This document shows positions 34,511 to 44,569 of a stretch of DNA of 64,000 bases, piece by piece. The stretch's first letter is position 1; the number at the start of each line of letters is the position of its first letter. Origin of the DNA: UBA2040 sp041674745 (GTDB lineage Bacteria; Bacteroidota; Bacteroidia; Flavobacteriales_D; Crocinitomicaceae); assembly GCA_041674745.1 (NCBI GenBank), contig JBAYVD010000011.1:67088-131087 (forward strand), in the 5' to 3' direction. The notes below the pieces were generated by a model. The model was given only the letters and a program-made list of their open reading frames with translations, was not told where the DNA came from and did no database searches. The position numbers were made by a program, and so were the translations under genes.

Positions 34511-37500
34511 ATGAAAAAAAGTCTACTACTCAAACAATTGTTGATTATTTTCCTCTTTCCCTTTACATTTTTCGGGCAAGTCAATGATACAAGTTGGGTA
34601 AACATGATGGCTGACCCAGCTGCCAATTTCTATGATGTTCAAAATGCCTTCAATAACTATTGGCGAGATAAAACTATTGAAAAAGGAAAAGGCTACAAAA
34701 CATTTAAACGCTGGGAAAATTACATGGAACCACGCGTTTATCCAAGTGGTGACATTACACTTCCCTCGTTGGCTTATCCCAATTATCTAGATTGGATCGT
34801 TTCGTGTCAAAATGACTCTACACCAACTCCTTTAGCAAATTGGACGCCCGTTGGGCCCATTGGAGCACCCGTTGGAGGTGGTGCTGGAAGAATCAATTTT
34901 GTTCGATTCGACCCAACCAATTCTAACACAATTTATGTTGGAGCCCCAGATGGAGGCTTGTGGAAATCTACAAATGGTGGAGTAAGCTGGACCACCAATA
35001 CGGATCAGTTGACCGTCATTGGTTGCACAGATATTGCCATAAATCCAGCCAACACACAAACAATGTACCTCGCAACAGGCGATGGTGAAGCGGGCGATTC
35101 TTATAGTATAGGTGTTTTGAAATCTATAGATGGCGGAGCAACTTGGAATACAACTGGTTTGACCTGGGCGGTTTCACTTGGACGAAGAATATCTAGGCTA
35201 TTAATGCACCCAACCAATCCACTTATTTTGATTGCTGCTACAACCAATGGCATTTACCGAACCGCAGATGGTGGCACCACATGGACGCAAACGAGCACGG
35301 GTTCATTTAAAGATGCTGAATTTTCTCCAGGAACGGCTAATACAGTTTATGCAGCCGGTACAATATTTCAAAAGTCTACCGATAATGGAATTACCTGGTC
35401 AACGATTTCATCCGGTTTGCCTACTTCGGGTGTTCAGCGGATTGCCATTGCCGTTACCCCGGCCAACAATGCCTATGTATATTTATTGATTGGACAATCC
35501 TCTGATCAAGGGCTATTGGGTATTTATCGATCAACCGATTCAGGGGCCACATTTTCAACCCAAAAAGGACCAACTTCACCCAATTTATTGGGATGGAATG
35601 CCAGCGGAAGTGATTTAGGAGGTCAAGCCTTTTACGACTTATCCATTGCCGCATCTCCAACTGCCGCTAATACAATTATTGTCGGTGGAGTAAATACGTG
35701 GCGGTCAACAGATGGTGGTGTTACTTGGACCCTCAATTCTCATTGGACGGGCAGCAGTGCTCCTTATGTGCACGCCGATTGCCACGCCATCGAATATTTG
35801 CCGGGTTCTTCAACCACTTATTTCATTGGTTGTGATGGTGGTATTTTCAAAACATCCAACTCGGGTACATCTTTCAGTGACATTAGTGCTAACTTGCAAA
35901 TTGCACAACAATACCGTATTGGTTTGTCCTCAAACATTGCAGGTAAAATAGTTGCTGGACATCAAGATAATGGAACCAATTTATTAAATGGTGGGGGTTG
36001 GTCCCAAATTTACGGTGGCGATGGTATGGATTGCTTTATCGATCGAACGAATAACAATACGATATACGGTTCTTATGTTTACGGTGATTATTACAAATCT
36101 ACCAATGGTGGTTCCTCTTGGACAACCATTACAACCGGTTTACCTGGCGGAAGTTGGTTGTGCCCATACAAACAAGATCCCGTTGCTGTCGCAACACTTT
36201 ATGCTGCCGGTCGAGCAGATCTTTACAAATCTACCAACGGAGGAACAAGTTGGTCAGCGGTAGGAACGCCCTCAGGAACAAACAACGTTTTGGAGTTTGT
36301 TGTTTCACCGAGCAATAATCAAATTATTTATGCAGTCAAACAAAATGCAATTTCAAAGTCGTCCAATGGAGGAACTAGCTTTACAAATGTAACTGGAACG
36401 TTGCCAACTGGCACAGCCTCATTGACCAATGTTACCGTTTCAAGTACAGACCCCAATATTGTGTGGGTCACTTTTTCTGGTTATTCTGCCACTACGAAAG
36501 TATTTAAATCAACCAATGGTGGAACCTCGTGGGTAAACACAAGTACGGGATTGCCAAACGTTCCTTGCAATACGATTGTTTACCAAAATGCGGCAGCCAA
36601 CGATGTGGTTTATGTCGGCACGGATGTTGGCGTATTTTTCATGGACAATACGATGAGTTCTTGGGCCAATTACATGCCAGGTTTACCAAGAGTATCCATT
36701 AGTGACTTAGAGATTTACTATCCCACTTCCAAAATACGAGCAGGTACATTTGGTCGTGGGACTTGGGAAAGCGATCTAGCCAGTACGAGCACCTTCCCTC
36801 CAATTGCAGATTTCACTTCCCCCCAAACCGTTTGTTTAGGAAACACCGTTGCTTTTACGGATGGATCCTTGTTTGCTCCTACTGCTTGGACCTGGACTTT
36901 CCCTGGTGGAACGCCTTCAACGTCTACAGTTCAAAATCCAGTCATAACTTACTCTACTGCTGGAATTTACGATGTAACCTTGGCCATATCGAATGCGAAT
37001 GGCGCAGACACAATCGTGAAACTAGCTCACATAAGCGTTTTGGCTGGATCTGGCTCCACCCTTCCATTAACGGAAGGTTTTACTACCGCAACTTTTCCTC
37101 CAACCAATTGGTCGGTTGTGAATGCAAACAATTCTTCCACATGGGTGCGAAGTTCTACAATTGGCACAGCTCCAACCGCGGGTAATTCGATGCTATTTGA
37201 CAACTATAATATCAACGATTCGGATGATGACGAAATGCATGTCCAACCGGTCAGTTTATTGGGACTAAGCGATGCTAAATTGACTTTTGATGTAGCGTAT
37301 GCACCATATAATACTGTGAATTTTGATGGATTGGATGTATTAGTTTCTACCGATTGTGGAGGAACTTTCACGACTATTTACTCTAAATCTAATTTGGTTT
37401 TGGCAACAGCGCCAGCTACTTTATCAAGTTTCACACCAACCGCAGCTCAATGGCGAAGTGATACAGTTGACTTAACTCCTTATATTGGTAATTCAAGCGT

Positions 37501-39664
37501 GATCGTTGCCTTCAAAAATATTGCGAACTACGGCAACCGCTTGTTTATTGACAACATCAATATTACTGGTACTACAATTGTTCTACAGCCAACCGCAAGT
37601 TTCACAGGGTCGCCAGCAGCCATTTGCCCTGGTCAATCCGTTGCTTTCACAAATACATCAACGGGCACACCGACTTCCTATTTGTGGACTTTTACAGGTG
37701 GAACACCGGCTACTTCAACAGCGGTCAATCCAACTGTAACCTATGCTGCTTCTGGAAATTACACAGTGGAACTCACGGCTACCAATGCAGGTGGGTCGAA
37801 TACTACTACAATTACGAATTACATCACCGTTAACTCAACGCCATCAACTCCAACTATATCTGCTGGCGGCCCCATAACATTTTGTTCTGGAGGATCGGTC
37901 GTATTGTCTTCCTCCTCCCCAACTGGCAATCTTTGGTCGACGGGTGCAACAACTCAATCCATAACCGTTCCTTCATCAGGAACCTATACCGTTGAGGTAA
38001 CCAACGCAGGTTGCGCCTCCAGTCCATCATTGGGCACAACAATAACGGTAAATCCTATACCAACTGCACCGACCATTTCTACCGGCGGTCCAACAACTTT
38101 TTGCGCTGGAAATAACGTAGTGTTAACCTCTTCTGCGGCGTCTGGAAATTTATGGTCGACTGGTGCAACAACCCAGTCGATTACCGTTTCCACCTCTGGA
38201 ACTTTTACCGTAAACACAACAGCCTTGGGATGTACCTCATCAAATTCTGGAGGTACAACCATCACGGTAAACCCTGTACCAACCACACCAACCATTTCTG
38301 CAGGAGGCCCAACCACTTTCTGCACGGGAGGATCAGTTCTGCTGACGTCATCCTCTGCCACTGGTAATCTTTGGTCAACTGGAGCAACCTCTCAATCCAT
38401 TACCGTTCCATCTGCTGGGACCTATACTGTTGCCGTCACAACGGCTGGCTGTACTTCAGGCAACTCTTTGGGCACAACGATAACCGTAAATCCAATTCCA
38501 ACCGCTCCGACCATTTCAGCGAGTGGCCCCACATCTTTCTGTTCTGGAGGTAATGTGGTTCTCACATCGTCTGCTTCCACCGGAAATATTTGGTCTTCAG
38601 GTGCAACAACGCAATCCATAACTGTTTCAAATTCTGGAATCTATACGGTCACATCATCAAATGCAGGTTGTACATCGGCGCCATCATTCGGTACGTCAAT
38701 TATTGTAAATCCCATTCCTGTAATTGCTGTTGGAACGATTACCGACCCTTCCATTTGCTCCACAGCTAATGGAAGCATTGAAATAAATGGTGCTGGATCT
38801 GGTAATTTATTCTGGTCAGGAACGTCTTCTGGTTCAATGAACGGTACCTTACCTTTATCGGCAAATGGAATAGGCGCCGGTTCCTATTCATTTACATTTA
38901 CGAGTGCTGTAGGTTGTAATTCAAATACGGTTTCGCAAGTATTGAATGACCCAACTCCACCAGCTACACCACTTATTACAGCCAGTGGTCCGATCACTTT
39001 TTGTGATGGCAATTCGGTTACGTTGACGTCTTCTTCAGCCGCTGGAAATACGTGGTCAACTGGTGAAAATTCATCTTCCATCACAGTGAATTCTTCGGGT
39101 AATTACAGTGTTACTTATACGGATGGAAATGGCTGCTCTTCTACCTCTAACGCTACAAATGTTCTTGTCAATTCTTTGCCCATTGTTTTATTTGACGCAC
39201 TTGAAAATGTCTGCATTTACAATCCTGTCATTCCATTGGTTCAAGGTTCTCCAGCAGGTGGGATTTACAGTGGAAATGGCGTGACTGGTAGTCAATTTGA
39301 CCCCAATCTTGCTGGTCTAGGATTGAGTACATTGACCTACTTTTATACCGATGGCAATGGTTGTGGCAACTCCGCAGTATCGACTATATTCGTGGATGGT
39401 TGCGCCGGAATCGATGAGCCTACTAGTAGCAAGCTCGAAATATTTCCGAATCCTTCAACAGGAATTCTGACGATAAACGCAGGCAATACGGTAATCGTTC
39501 AATTGATTGTTTTTGATTACGCGGGAAGAAAAGTCGCAGAACAAAATGGTAATTCTAGTGCTCAATTACTGATTGATTTATCAGATCTGGCAAACGGCAT
39601 GTATACCTTTGAGGTTATTTCGTCGAATTCTGCACAACGTTTACCCATTCTAATTCAACATTAA
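34511..39664 (+). CDS. Very large secreted BNR/sortilin-like, PKD and Ig-like repeat protein with T9SS type A signal
   Basis: 1717 residues. Signal peptide, then a beta-propeller region (about 90-760) built from BNR/VPS10-like repeats (STNGGVSWTT, SIDGGATWNTTG, STDGGVTWTLNS, KSTNGGTSW), a PKD domain (TAWTWTFPGGTPST), a carbohydrate-binding-like or adhesion domain (about 850-1020), a second PKD domain, four near-identical 73-residue Ig-like repeats (SGxTTFCxGxxVxLTSS ... LWSTGATTQSITV), two more diverged repeats, and a C-terminal type A sorting domain (about 1640-1717; LEIFPNPSTGILTI, LANGMYTFEV). Likely a cell-surface or released adhesin or glycan-binding protein. No glycosidase catalytic residues could be assigned. 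Confidence 0.87.
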   Translation: MKKSLLLKQLLIIFLFPFTFFGQVNDTSWVNMMADPAANFYDVQNAFNNYWRDKTIEKGKGYKTFKRWENYMEPRVYPSGDITLPSLAYPNYLDWIVSCQNDSTPTPLANWTPVGPIGAPVGGGAGRINFVRFDPTNSNTIYVGAPDGGLWKSTNGGVSWTTNTDQLTVIGCTDIAINPANTQTMYLATGDGEAGDSYSIGVLKSIDGGATWNTTGLTWAVSLGRRISRLLMHPTNPLILIAATTNGIYRTADGGTTWTQTSTGSFKDAEFSPGTANTVYAAGTIFQKSTDNGITWSTISSGLPTSGVQRIAIAVTPANNAYVYLLIGQSSDQGLLGIYRSTDSGATFSTQKGPTSPNLLGWNASGSDLGGQAFYDLSIAASPTAANTIIVGGVNTWRSTDGGVTWTLNSHWTGSSAPYVHADCHAIEYLPGSSTTYFIGCDGGIFKTSNSGTSFSDISANLQIAQQYRIGLSSNIAGKIVAGHQDNGTNLLNGGGWSQIYGGDGMDCFIDRTNNNTIYGSYVYGDYYKSTNGGSSWTTITTGLPGGSWLCPYKQDPVAVATLYAAGRADLYKSTNGGTSWSAVGTPSGTNNVLEFVVSPSNNQIIYAVKQNAISKSSNGGTSFTNVTGTLPTGTASLTNVTVSSTDPNIVWVTFSGYSATTKVFKSTNGGTSWVNTSTGLPNVPCNTIVYQNAAANDVVYVGTDVGVFFMDNTMSSWANYMPGLPRVSISDLEIYYPTSKIRAGTFGRGTWESDLASTSTFPPIADFTSPQTVCLGNTVAFTDGSLFAPTAWTWTFPGGTPSTSTVQNPVITYSTAGIYDVTLAISNANGADTIVKLAHISVLAGSGSTLPLTEGFTTATFPPTNWSVVNANNSSTWVRSSTIGTAPTAGNSMLFDNYNINDSDDDEMHVQPVSLLGLSDAKLTFDVAYAPYNTVNFDGLDVLVSTDCGGTFTTIYSKSNLVLATAPATLSSFTPTAAQWRSDTVDLTPYIGNSSVIVAFKNIANYGNRLFIDNINITGTTIVLQPTASFTGSPAAICPGQSVAFTNTSTGTPTSYLWTFTGGTPATSTAVNPTVTYAASGNYTVELTATNAGGSNTTTITNYITVNSTPSTPTISAGGPITFCSGGSVVLSSSSPTGNLWSTGATTQSITVPSSGTYTVEVTNAGCASSPSLGTTITVNPIPTAPTISTGGPTTFCAGNNVVLTSSAASGNLWSTGATTQSITVSTSGTFTVNTTALGCTSSNSGGTTITVNPVPTTPTISAGGPTTFCTGGSVLLTSSSATGNLWSTGATSQSITVPSAGTYTVAVTTAGCTSGNSLGTTITVNPIPTAPTISASGPTSFCSGGNVVLTSSASTGNIWSSGATTQSITVSNSGIYTVTSSNAGCTSAPSFGTSIIVNPIPVIAVGTITDPSICSTANGSIEINGAGSGNLFWSGTSSGSMNGTLPLSANGIGAGSYSFTFTSAVGCNSNTVSQVLNDPTPPATPLITASGPITFCDGNSVTLTSSSAAGNTWSTGENSSSITVNSSGNYSVTYTDGNGCSSTSNATNVLVNSLPIVLFDALENVCIYNPVIPLVQGSPAGGIYSGNGVTGSQFDPNLAGLGLSTLTYFYTDGNGCGNSAVSTIFVDGCAGIDEPTSSKLEIFPNPSTGILTINAGNTVIVQLIVFDYAGRKVAEQNGNSSAQLLIDLSDLANGMYTFEVISSNSAQRLPILIQH
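37847..38722 (+). repeat. Four tandem 219-bp repeats inside the giant gene
   Basis: Units begin at 37847, 38066, 38285 and 38504, each 219 bp (73 codons), encoding xPTISxxGPxxFCxGxxVxL blocks. Period is exact; nucleotide identity is partial, with many synonymous differences, so the units are old enough to have diverged. Confidence 0.85.
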
Positions 39665-39686
39665 TCGCAAAAATGAAAATCAAGAA

Positions 39687-39718
39687 AAATGCTCGTCCGA
39701 TTTGGACGAGCATTTTTT
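39687..39718. terminator. Bidirectional terminator
   Basis: AAATGCTCGTCC and GGACGAGCATTT form a 12-bp stem with a 5-base loop and a T tract, between the giant surface gene and the convergent methyltransferase gene. Confidence 0.85.
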
Positions 39719-39762
39719 ATATAAAATAACGAATTTACCTCTTCATGAATGAAGTAGGATTG

Positions 39763-41016
39763 TTAATCAGCTAACTCATCCATTTTCTCGTCATTGTCGT
39801 CGAGATCATCTTGTTTGAATTCTTCTTTCAAATTTCCTTCTTCATCGTATCGATCTTTTTTAGAGCCTTCGTAAATAGAAAATTTACGGAAACTACATTC
39901 CAAATCTCCATTGTACAAACGTACCCTTCGCTCAGGACGCAAACCTACATTTTTCAAACCTTCTTCACTCGCTGAAATAATCCAGCAGGTAAATCCAGTC
40001 AGCTCTTTTTTCATCCAATCGCCCAATTCCGTATACATTTCTGGAATATCAGACCCCATTCTTTCTCCATAAGGGGGATTTGAGATCACCATGCCAGATG
40101 GAAATGGTTTTTTCACATCGGCAAAATCATTGGAAGTAATATCAACGAAACGCCCAATGGCCAATCCACGTAAATTTCGTTTTGCTTTCAACATCATGTC
40201 CGAACTAATGTCACTTCCAGCAATTTTGCATGGCAAACCTGTGCAACGCTTATTGGCATCTTCGTATATTTTGTCCCAAACCTCCGGTTGAAAATTCTTG
40301 AAGTTTTTAAAAGCATAATGGTGTCTTTCGATATTGGAAGGAATATTTGCAGCCAACAATGCCGCTTCAATCAAGATGGTACCTGAACCACAAAATGGAT
40401 CGTACAAATCTGTTTTTCGATCCCAGCCTGACAAGCGAATTAATCCTGCCGCCACCACTTCATTAATCGGTGCATCTCCTACGGATTCTCTGTAGCCTCT
40501 TTGAAACAAAGGTACACCTGACGTATTCAAGGAAATCACACAATCATTTTCTTGAATGTACAAGTCAAACATCACTTGAGGAGCTTTCACCTGTACATCT
40601 GGTCGATCGATTCCTTTGTCACGAAATTTGTCAACAATCGCATCTTTCAATAAGAAGTGTGGATATTGAGAGTGACGGAACAATTTGGAAAATACCGCTC
40701 CTTTTACTGCAAAGGTCTTGTCGTTGGAGAAATATTGAGTCCAATCAATTTTAAACGCTTTTTTATACAAATCGTCTTCATCTTTGATTCTGAATTTAGC
40801 GATTTGCACCAAAACGGAAACTGCACATCGCACGTGCAGATTCATAAAATAAACATCTTTCCATTCGCCCGATAATTGTACTGCGCGATTTAAAATTGTA
40901 ATGTCTGAAAAACCCAATTCTTCCAATTCTTCTTTCAAAACTTCCTCTAAACCAAAAAAGGTTTTTAGGGTGATTATTAAAGGTTCCGACTCGTTTGTTT
41001 TATTGATTTCTGTCAT
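39763..41016 (-). CDS. RlmL-like 23S rRNA (guanine-N2) methyltransferase, THUMP domain
   Basis: 417 residues. N-terminal ferredoxin-like and THUMP RNA-binding domains (about 10-160), then a Rossmann methyltransferase with DPFCGSGTILIEAALLAA (SAM binding, about 205-222), AGSDISSDMMLKAKRN and the catalytic SNPPYGERM. This is the RlmL/YpsC-type enzyme that modifies a guanine of 23S rRNA (m2G2445 in E. coli numbering of the family). It lacks the second RlmK methyltransferase found fused in gamma-proteobacteria. An acidic C-terminal tail of about 45 residues is extra and probably disordered. Divergent from the patatin gene. Confidence 0.87.
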   Translation of the reverse strand: MTEINKTNESEPLIITLKTFFGLEEVLKEELEELGFSDITILNRAVQLSGEWKDVYFMNLHVRCAVSVLVQIAKFRIKDEDDLYKKAFKIDWTQYFSNDKTFAVKGAVFSKLFRHSQYPHFLLKDAIVDKFRDKGIDRPDVQVKAPQVMFDLYIQENDCVISLNTSGVPLFQRGYRESVGDAPINEVVAAGLIRLSGWDRKTDLYDPFCGSGTILIEAALLAANIPSNIERHHYAFKNFKNFQPEVWDKIYEDANKRCTGLPCKIAGSDISSDMMLKAKRNLRGLAIGRFVDITSNDFADVKKPFPSGMVISNPPYGERMGSDIPEMYTELGDWMKKELTGFTCWIISASEEGLKNVGLRPERRVRLYNGDLECSFRKFSIYEGSKKDRYDEEGNLKEEFKQDDLDDNDEKMDELAD

Positions 41017-41037
41017 GGTTTCACTATATTATTCGCT

Positions 41038-41066
41038 TTGATTGTTCGCAAATACTTTTAAATTTG
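41038..41066 (+). promoter_or_regulatory. Promoter of the patatin gene
   Basis: TTG 41038-41040 (within TTTG), 18 bases, TAAATTTG 41059-41066. The first in-frame TTG (41064) lies inside the -7 box, so translation must begin later. Confidence 0.7.
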
Positions 41067-41081
41067 TACAAAAGAACGCAT

Positions 41082-43370
41082 TTGAAGTCATTTCTTAATA
41101 AATTTCTTCTACTATTCCTCCATTTAATCGCTGTCACAACTCTTTTTGGACAGCAAAAAGTCGGTATAGTTTTGAGTGGCGGGGGCGCAACCGGCTTCGC
41201 GCACATCGGCGTACTGCAGGCTCTGGAAGAAAAAGGAATTCCAATCGATTACATTACAGGAACATCGGCAGGTGCCTTGGTTGGTGCATTCTATGCTGCC
41301 GGATTTTCTCCAGTAGAAATTAAAGAATTTTGTAAAAATGAGAATTTCTATCGAATGGCAACGGGCGAACTTCGGCCAGAACAACAATTTTTATCGAAAG
41401 AGGATGATCCCAAAAGTTCGATGTTTTCTTTTCCGCTTTCTTTAGACAGCATACTTCAAAAATCTTTGCCTACCAATTTTACGAACTCGACCTTCTTGGA
41501 TTACGAGCTCATGAAATTATTAGGAACGGTTGGTGCGGCGAAAGGGAACGATTTTGACAACCTTTTTGTGCCTTTCCGGTGTTTGGCATCAGACATTGTA
41601 TCGAAGGAAAATGTGATTTTCAAATCAGGACACTTGAATGAAGCCGTGCGCGCATCTATGACATTCCCTTTCTATTTTCAACCCTTGCGTGTTAATGGAC
41701 GACTTTTATTTGACGGTGGAATGTACAACAACTTTCCAGCAGATGTTTTATACGATGAATTCATTCCAGATTATATTATTGGTAGCAATGTATCCTACAA
41801 TGCATCGGCACCAGCGGAAAATGATTTATTGTCGCAAATTGAAAACATGTTAGTTCGGTATTCCAATTTCGAATTGCCATGCGAAGCTGGAATTTTAATT
41901 GAACCCATTTTAACGGTCGGCACGTTTGATTTTAAGCAAGTGGAACAAGCCATCAACATAGGCTACCTCACGGGTTTAAAATACGCCGATAGCATTTTAC
42001 CTTTTATCGAAAACTTGCGTTTACCGTCTGATTTGGCCATGGAACGTCAGAAATTCCGAGAAAATATCCCTGCACTAAAAATTGACAAAATTAACAGCGG
42101 AACGGATAAAAAAATCAATTCTTTTGTTCGCAATTCTTTGTTGAGAGAAAAAAGACGGAAACCATTGACTTCCAAAGAAATTGAAAGACGCTATTTTAGA
42201 TTGGCTGCTACGGAACACATTGGATTTTTATTTCCAACCATTGATACAAATGGCAACGGAACCTATGACATGAACTTGGTCGTTCGTAAAAAAAATCAAT
42301 TAAAACTAGAGGTGGGAGGGCTCATTTCTTCTCGGCCAATTAACACAGGTTACTTGGGCATTACGTATTATCGCTTGAAAAAAACAGCTTTAAAAATACA
42401 CGCTGAGTCCTTTTTTGGGAAGTTTTATGGTTCCATCAATACCAATGCTAAAATTGAAATCCCTGCCTTATTTCCCATCACTATCGAACCCTACTTCACC
42501 ATGAATCGGTGGGATTATTTCAAAAGTTTCGCCACCTTTTTTGAAGATGTAAAACCTTCCTTTTTGATTCAGAATGAAATGTATTATGGATTAAAAATTT
42601 CACACCCAATCACCAATAACAGCAAGAGTACCTACGATTTTCGTTTGTTTAACCTAGAAGATGATTATTACCAAACCGAAAACTTTACCTCGCAAGACAC
42701 AAGTGACATTACTACTTTCAAAGGCGAAACCTATTGTTGGAAGCTGGAACAAAACTCACTCAACCGCAAACAATTTGCCAGTTCGGGTCATTACCTCAGC
42801 TTCAAGGCTCGTTTTGTGCACGGACATGAAAAAACCATCAGTGGTTCCACATCCATCGAACCCGACCAAGAAAAATCACATCAATGGCTCAATTTGAATG
42901 CCGACTTTCAAACTTTCCCCATCAGCACGGCATTTTTTCATTTAGGTTTTCAAGGAAAAGCCACTTTCAATAGTCAGAGTTTATTTGGAAATTATACTGC
43001 TTCGTTGCTTTCCATGACTGCATTCAATATTATTCCCGACGCTTTTACCTATTTTCTACCAGAATATAGATCTCCTCAATTTTTCGGAGGTGGCATCAAC
43101 TTAATTTTCAGTTTGCCGAAAGGCATTGATGTACGATTTGATGGTTTCTATTATCAACCGTTGATTCAACTGGTGAAAAATGATACTGGTGGTTTCAATT
43201 ATTCGAAACCATTCAAGGGCGAATCGTATTTAGCTTCTGCTTCTGTTATTTATCACTCTGTTTTAGGGCCACTGCGCGCCACCTTGAACTATTTCCCGAA
43301 ACAGACCACCCCACTCAATTTCCAAATTAGCTTTGGCTACGTTCTTTTTAACGAAAGAGCTATCCGATAA
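41082..43370 (+). CDS. Patatin-like phospholipase with outer-membrane beta-barrel (PlpD-like)
   Basis: About 762 residues. I start at the TTG 41082, since the -7 box covers the earlier TTG and there is no ATG before the signal peptide (LKSFLNKFLLLFLHLIAVTT). Patatin domain about 25-310: oxyanion loop VLSGGGATGFAHIG, nucleophile elbow GTSAGALVG and catalytic Asp in LLFDGGMYNN. Followed by a POTRA-like linker and a C-terminal barrel ending FGYVLFNERAIR. Proteins of this build are patatin-type type V secretion systems, in which a lipid hydrolase is presented at the surface or periplasm from its own Omp85-like barrel. Lipid target unknown. Confidence 0.87.
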   Translation: MKSFLNKFLLLFLHLIAVTTLFGQQKVGIVLSGGGATGFAHIGVLQALEEKGIPIDYITGTSAGALVGAFYAAGFSPVEIKEFCKNENFYRMATGELRPEQQFLSKEDDPKSSMFSFPLSLDSILQKSLPTNFTNSTFLDYELMKLLGTVGAAKGNDFDNLFVPFRCLASDIVSKENVIFKSGHLNEAVRASMTFPFYFQPLRVNGRLLFDGGMYNNFPADVLYDEFIPDYIIGSNVSYNASAPAENDLLSQIENMLVRYSNFELPCEAGILIEPILTVGTFDFKQVEQAINIGYLTGLKYADSILPFIENLRLPSDLAMERQKFRENIPALKIDKINSGTDKKINSFVRNSLLREKRRKPLTSKEIERRYFRLAATEHIGFLFPTIDTNGNGTYDMNLVVRKKNQLKLEVGGLISSRPINTGYLGITYYRLKKTALKIHAESFFGKFYGSINTNAKIEIPALFPITIEPYFTMNRWDYFKSFATFFEDVKPSFLIQNEMYYGLKISHPITNNSKSTYDFRLFNLEDDYYQTENFTSQDTSDITTFKGETYCWKLEQNSLNRKQFASSGHYLSFKARFVHGHEKTISGSTSIEPDQEKSHQWLNLNADFQTFPISTAFFHLGFQGKATFNSQSLFGNYTASLLSMTAFNIIPDAFTYFLPEYRSPQFFGGGINLIFSLPKGIDVRFDGFYYQPLIQLVKNDTGGFNYSKPFKGESYLASASVIYHSVLGPLRATLNYFPKQTTPLNFQISFGYVLFNERAIR

Positions 43371-43373
43371 TTC

Positions 43374-43400
43374 TTGATTTGGTACAAGTTTTTATCTTTG
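43374..43400 (+). promoter_or_regulatory. Promoter of the two-domain VOC gene
   Basis: TATCTTTG at 43393-43400, with TTG at 43374-43376 (16-base gap, slightly short). The ATG follows 19 bases after the -7 box. Confidence 0.55.
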
Positions 43401-43418
43401 CCCTCTTAAAACAATCTC

Positions 43419-44486
43419 ATGCAAAAAATCATCAGTGGAATACAACAAATGGGGATCGGTGTTCCCAATGTTCCTGAAATTTGGAAATGGTACCGCACAT
43501 TTTTTGGTGTAAACGTAAAATTATTTGAAGATGCTGCAGAGGCACCACTAATGATTCGATACACCGGAAACGAAGTTCACAAGCGAACTGCCACATTAGC
43601 GCTTTCCATGGATGGTGGCGGAGGATTTGAAATTTGGCAATACACATCTAGAAATACTGAAAAAGCTACTTTCGCTATTCAATTGGGCGATTTTGGTTTG
43701 TATGCTTGTCGTATAAAATCAAAAGACATTCAAAAAAGTTTCGACTATTTCAAAAGCAATGGCGCTGATATTATTGGTGGCTTGGCCAAAAGACCGGATG
43801 GTGGATTACACTTTTTTGTGAAAGACCCAAACGGTAATATTTTTGATGTTGTCGAAGGATTGGATTGGTTTTCCAATACGAATCACCCAAGTCACTGTGG
43901 TGCCGTAGCCGGAACACTAATTGGAGTTAGCGACATCGATGCTGCCATGAAATTGTATTCCGATGTTTTAGGGTATACAAAAATCGTTTACGACGAAACA
44001 GCTGTTTTTGACTGCTTCAGTGGATTGCCCGGAGGGCAAACAAAATACCGTAGAGTTTTATTGGGACATCCAGAAAAAAGAAAAGGACCTTTTGCTGAAC
44101 TTTTGGGTTCCACAGAAATCGAATTGGTCCAATCTTTAGACCGAACCGATTGTAAAAAAATATTCGAAAATCGCTATTGGGGAGATTGGGGATTCATTCA
44201 CCTTTGTTTTGATATTCAAGGCATGGATCAATTGAAATTGGATTGTGAAAAAGCCGGTTTCCCATTTACCGTGGATAGCGGTAACACCTTCGACATGGGC
44301 GAAGCAGGTGGTCGTTTTTCTTACATTGAAGATCCTGATGGAACGTGGATTGAATTCGTTGAAACACACAAAGTTCCAGTCATGAAAAAATGGGGTTGGT
44401 ACATCAATTTGAAAAACCGAAACCCTGAAAAACACCTGCCAAAATGGATGCTGAAAGCCATGGGATTCAGCAAAGTAAAAGACTAA
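43419..44486 (+). CDS. Tandem VOC-domain protein (dioxygenase-like)
   Basis: 355 residues with two glyoxalase/VOC domains: first about 8-150 (MGIGVPNVPEIWKWYRTFFG ... VKDPNGNIFDVVEG) and second about 160-320 (IGVSDIDAAMKLYSDVLGYTK ... SYIEDPDGTWIEFVETH). The His/Glu pattern of the second domain (FIHLCFDIQG, WIEFVE) is compatible with metal binding. Two-domain VOC proteins include extradiol dioxygenases and 4-hydroxyphenylpyruvate dioxygenase relatives, but the length and motifs do not match those specifically. Cytoplasmic. Own promoter. Reaction not identifiable. Confidence 0.78.
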   Translation: MQKIISGIQQMGIGVPNVPEIWKWYRTFFGVNVKLFEDAAEAPLMIRYTGNEVHKRTATLALSMDGGGGFEIWQYTSRNTEKATFAIQLGDFGLYACRIKSKDIQKSFDYFKSNGADIIGGLAKRPDGGLHFFVKDPNGNIFDVVEGLDWFSNTNHPSHCGAVAGTLIGVSDIDAAMKLYSDVLGYTKIVYDETAVFDCFSGLPGGQTKYRRVLLGHPEKRKGPFAELLGSTEIELVQSLDRTDCKKIFENRYWGDWGFIHLCFDIQGMDQLKLDCEKAGFPFTVDSGNTFDMGEAGGRFSYIEDPDGTWIEFVETHKVPVMKKWGWYINLKNRNPEKHLPKWMLKAMGFSKVKD

Positions 44487-44544
44487 ATTGAGCCAATGGC
44501 CCTTGTGACTGAGTTAACGGTTATGAAAGTCAGTTTGAATTCCT

Positions 44545-44552
44545 TACATTTG
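44545..44552 (+). promoter_or_regulatory. -7 box before the lipoprotein gene
   Basis: TACATTTG, 17 bases before the ATG at 44570; no TTG at standard spacing. Confidence 0.5.
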
Positions 44553-44569
44553 TTTTCTTAACAGCAATT

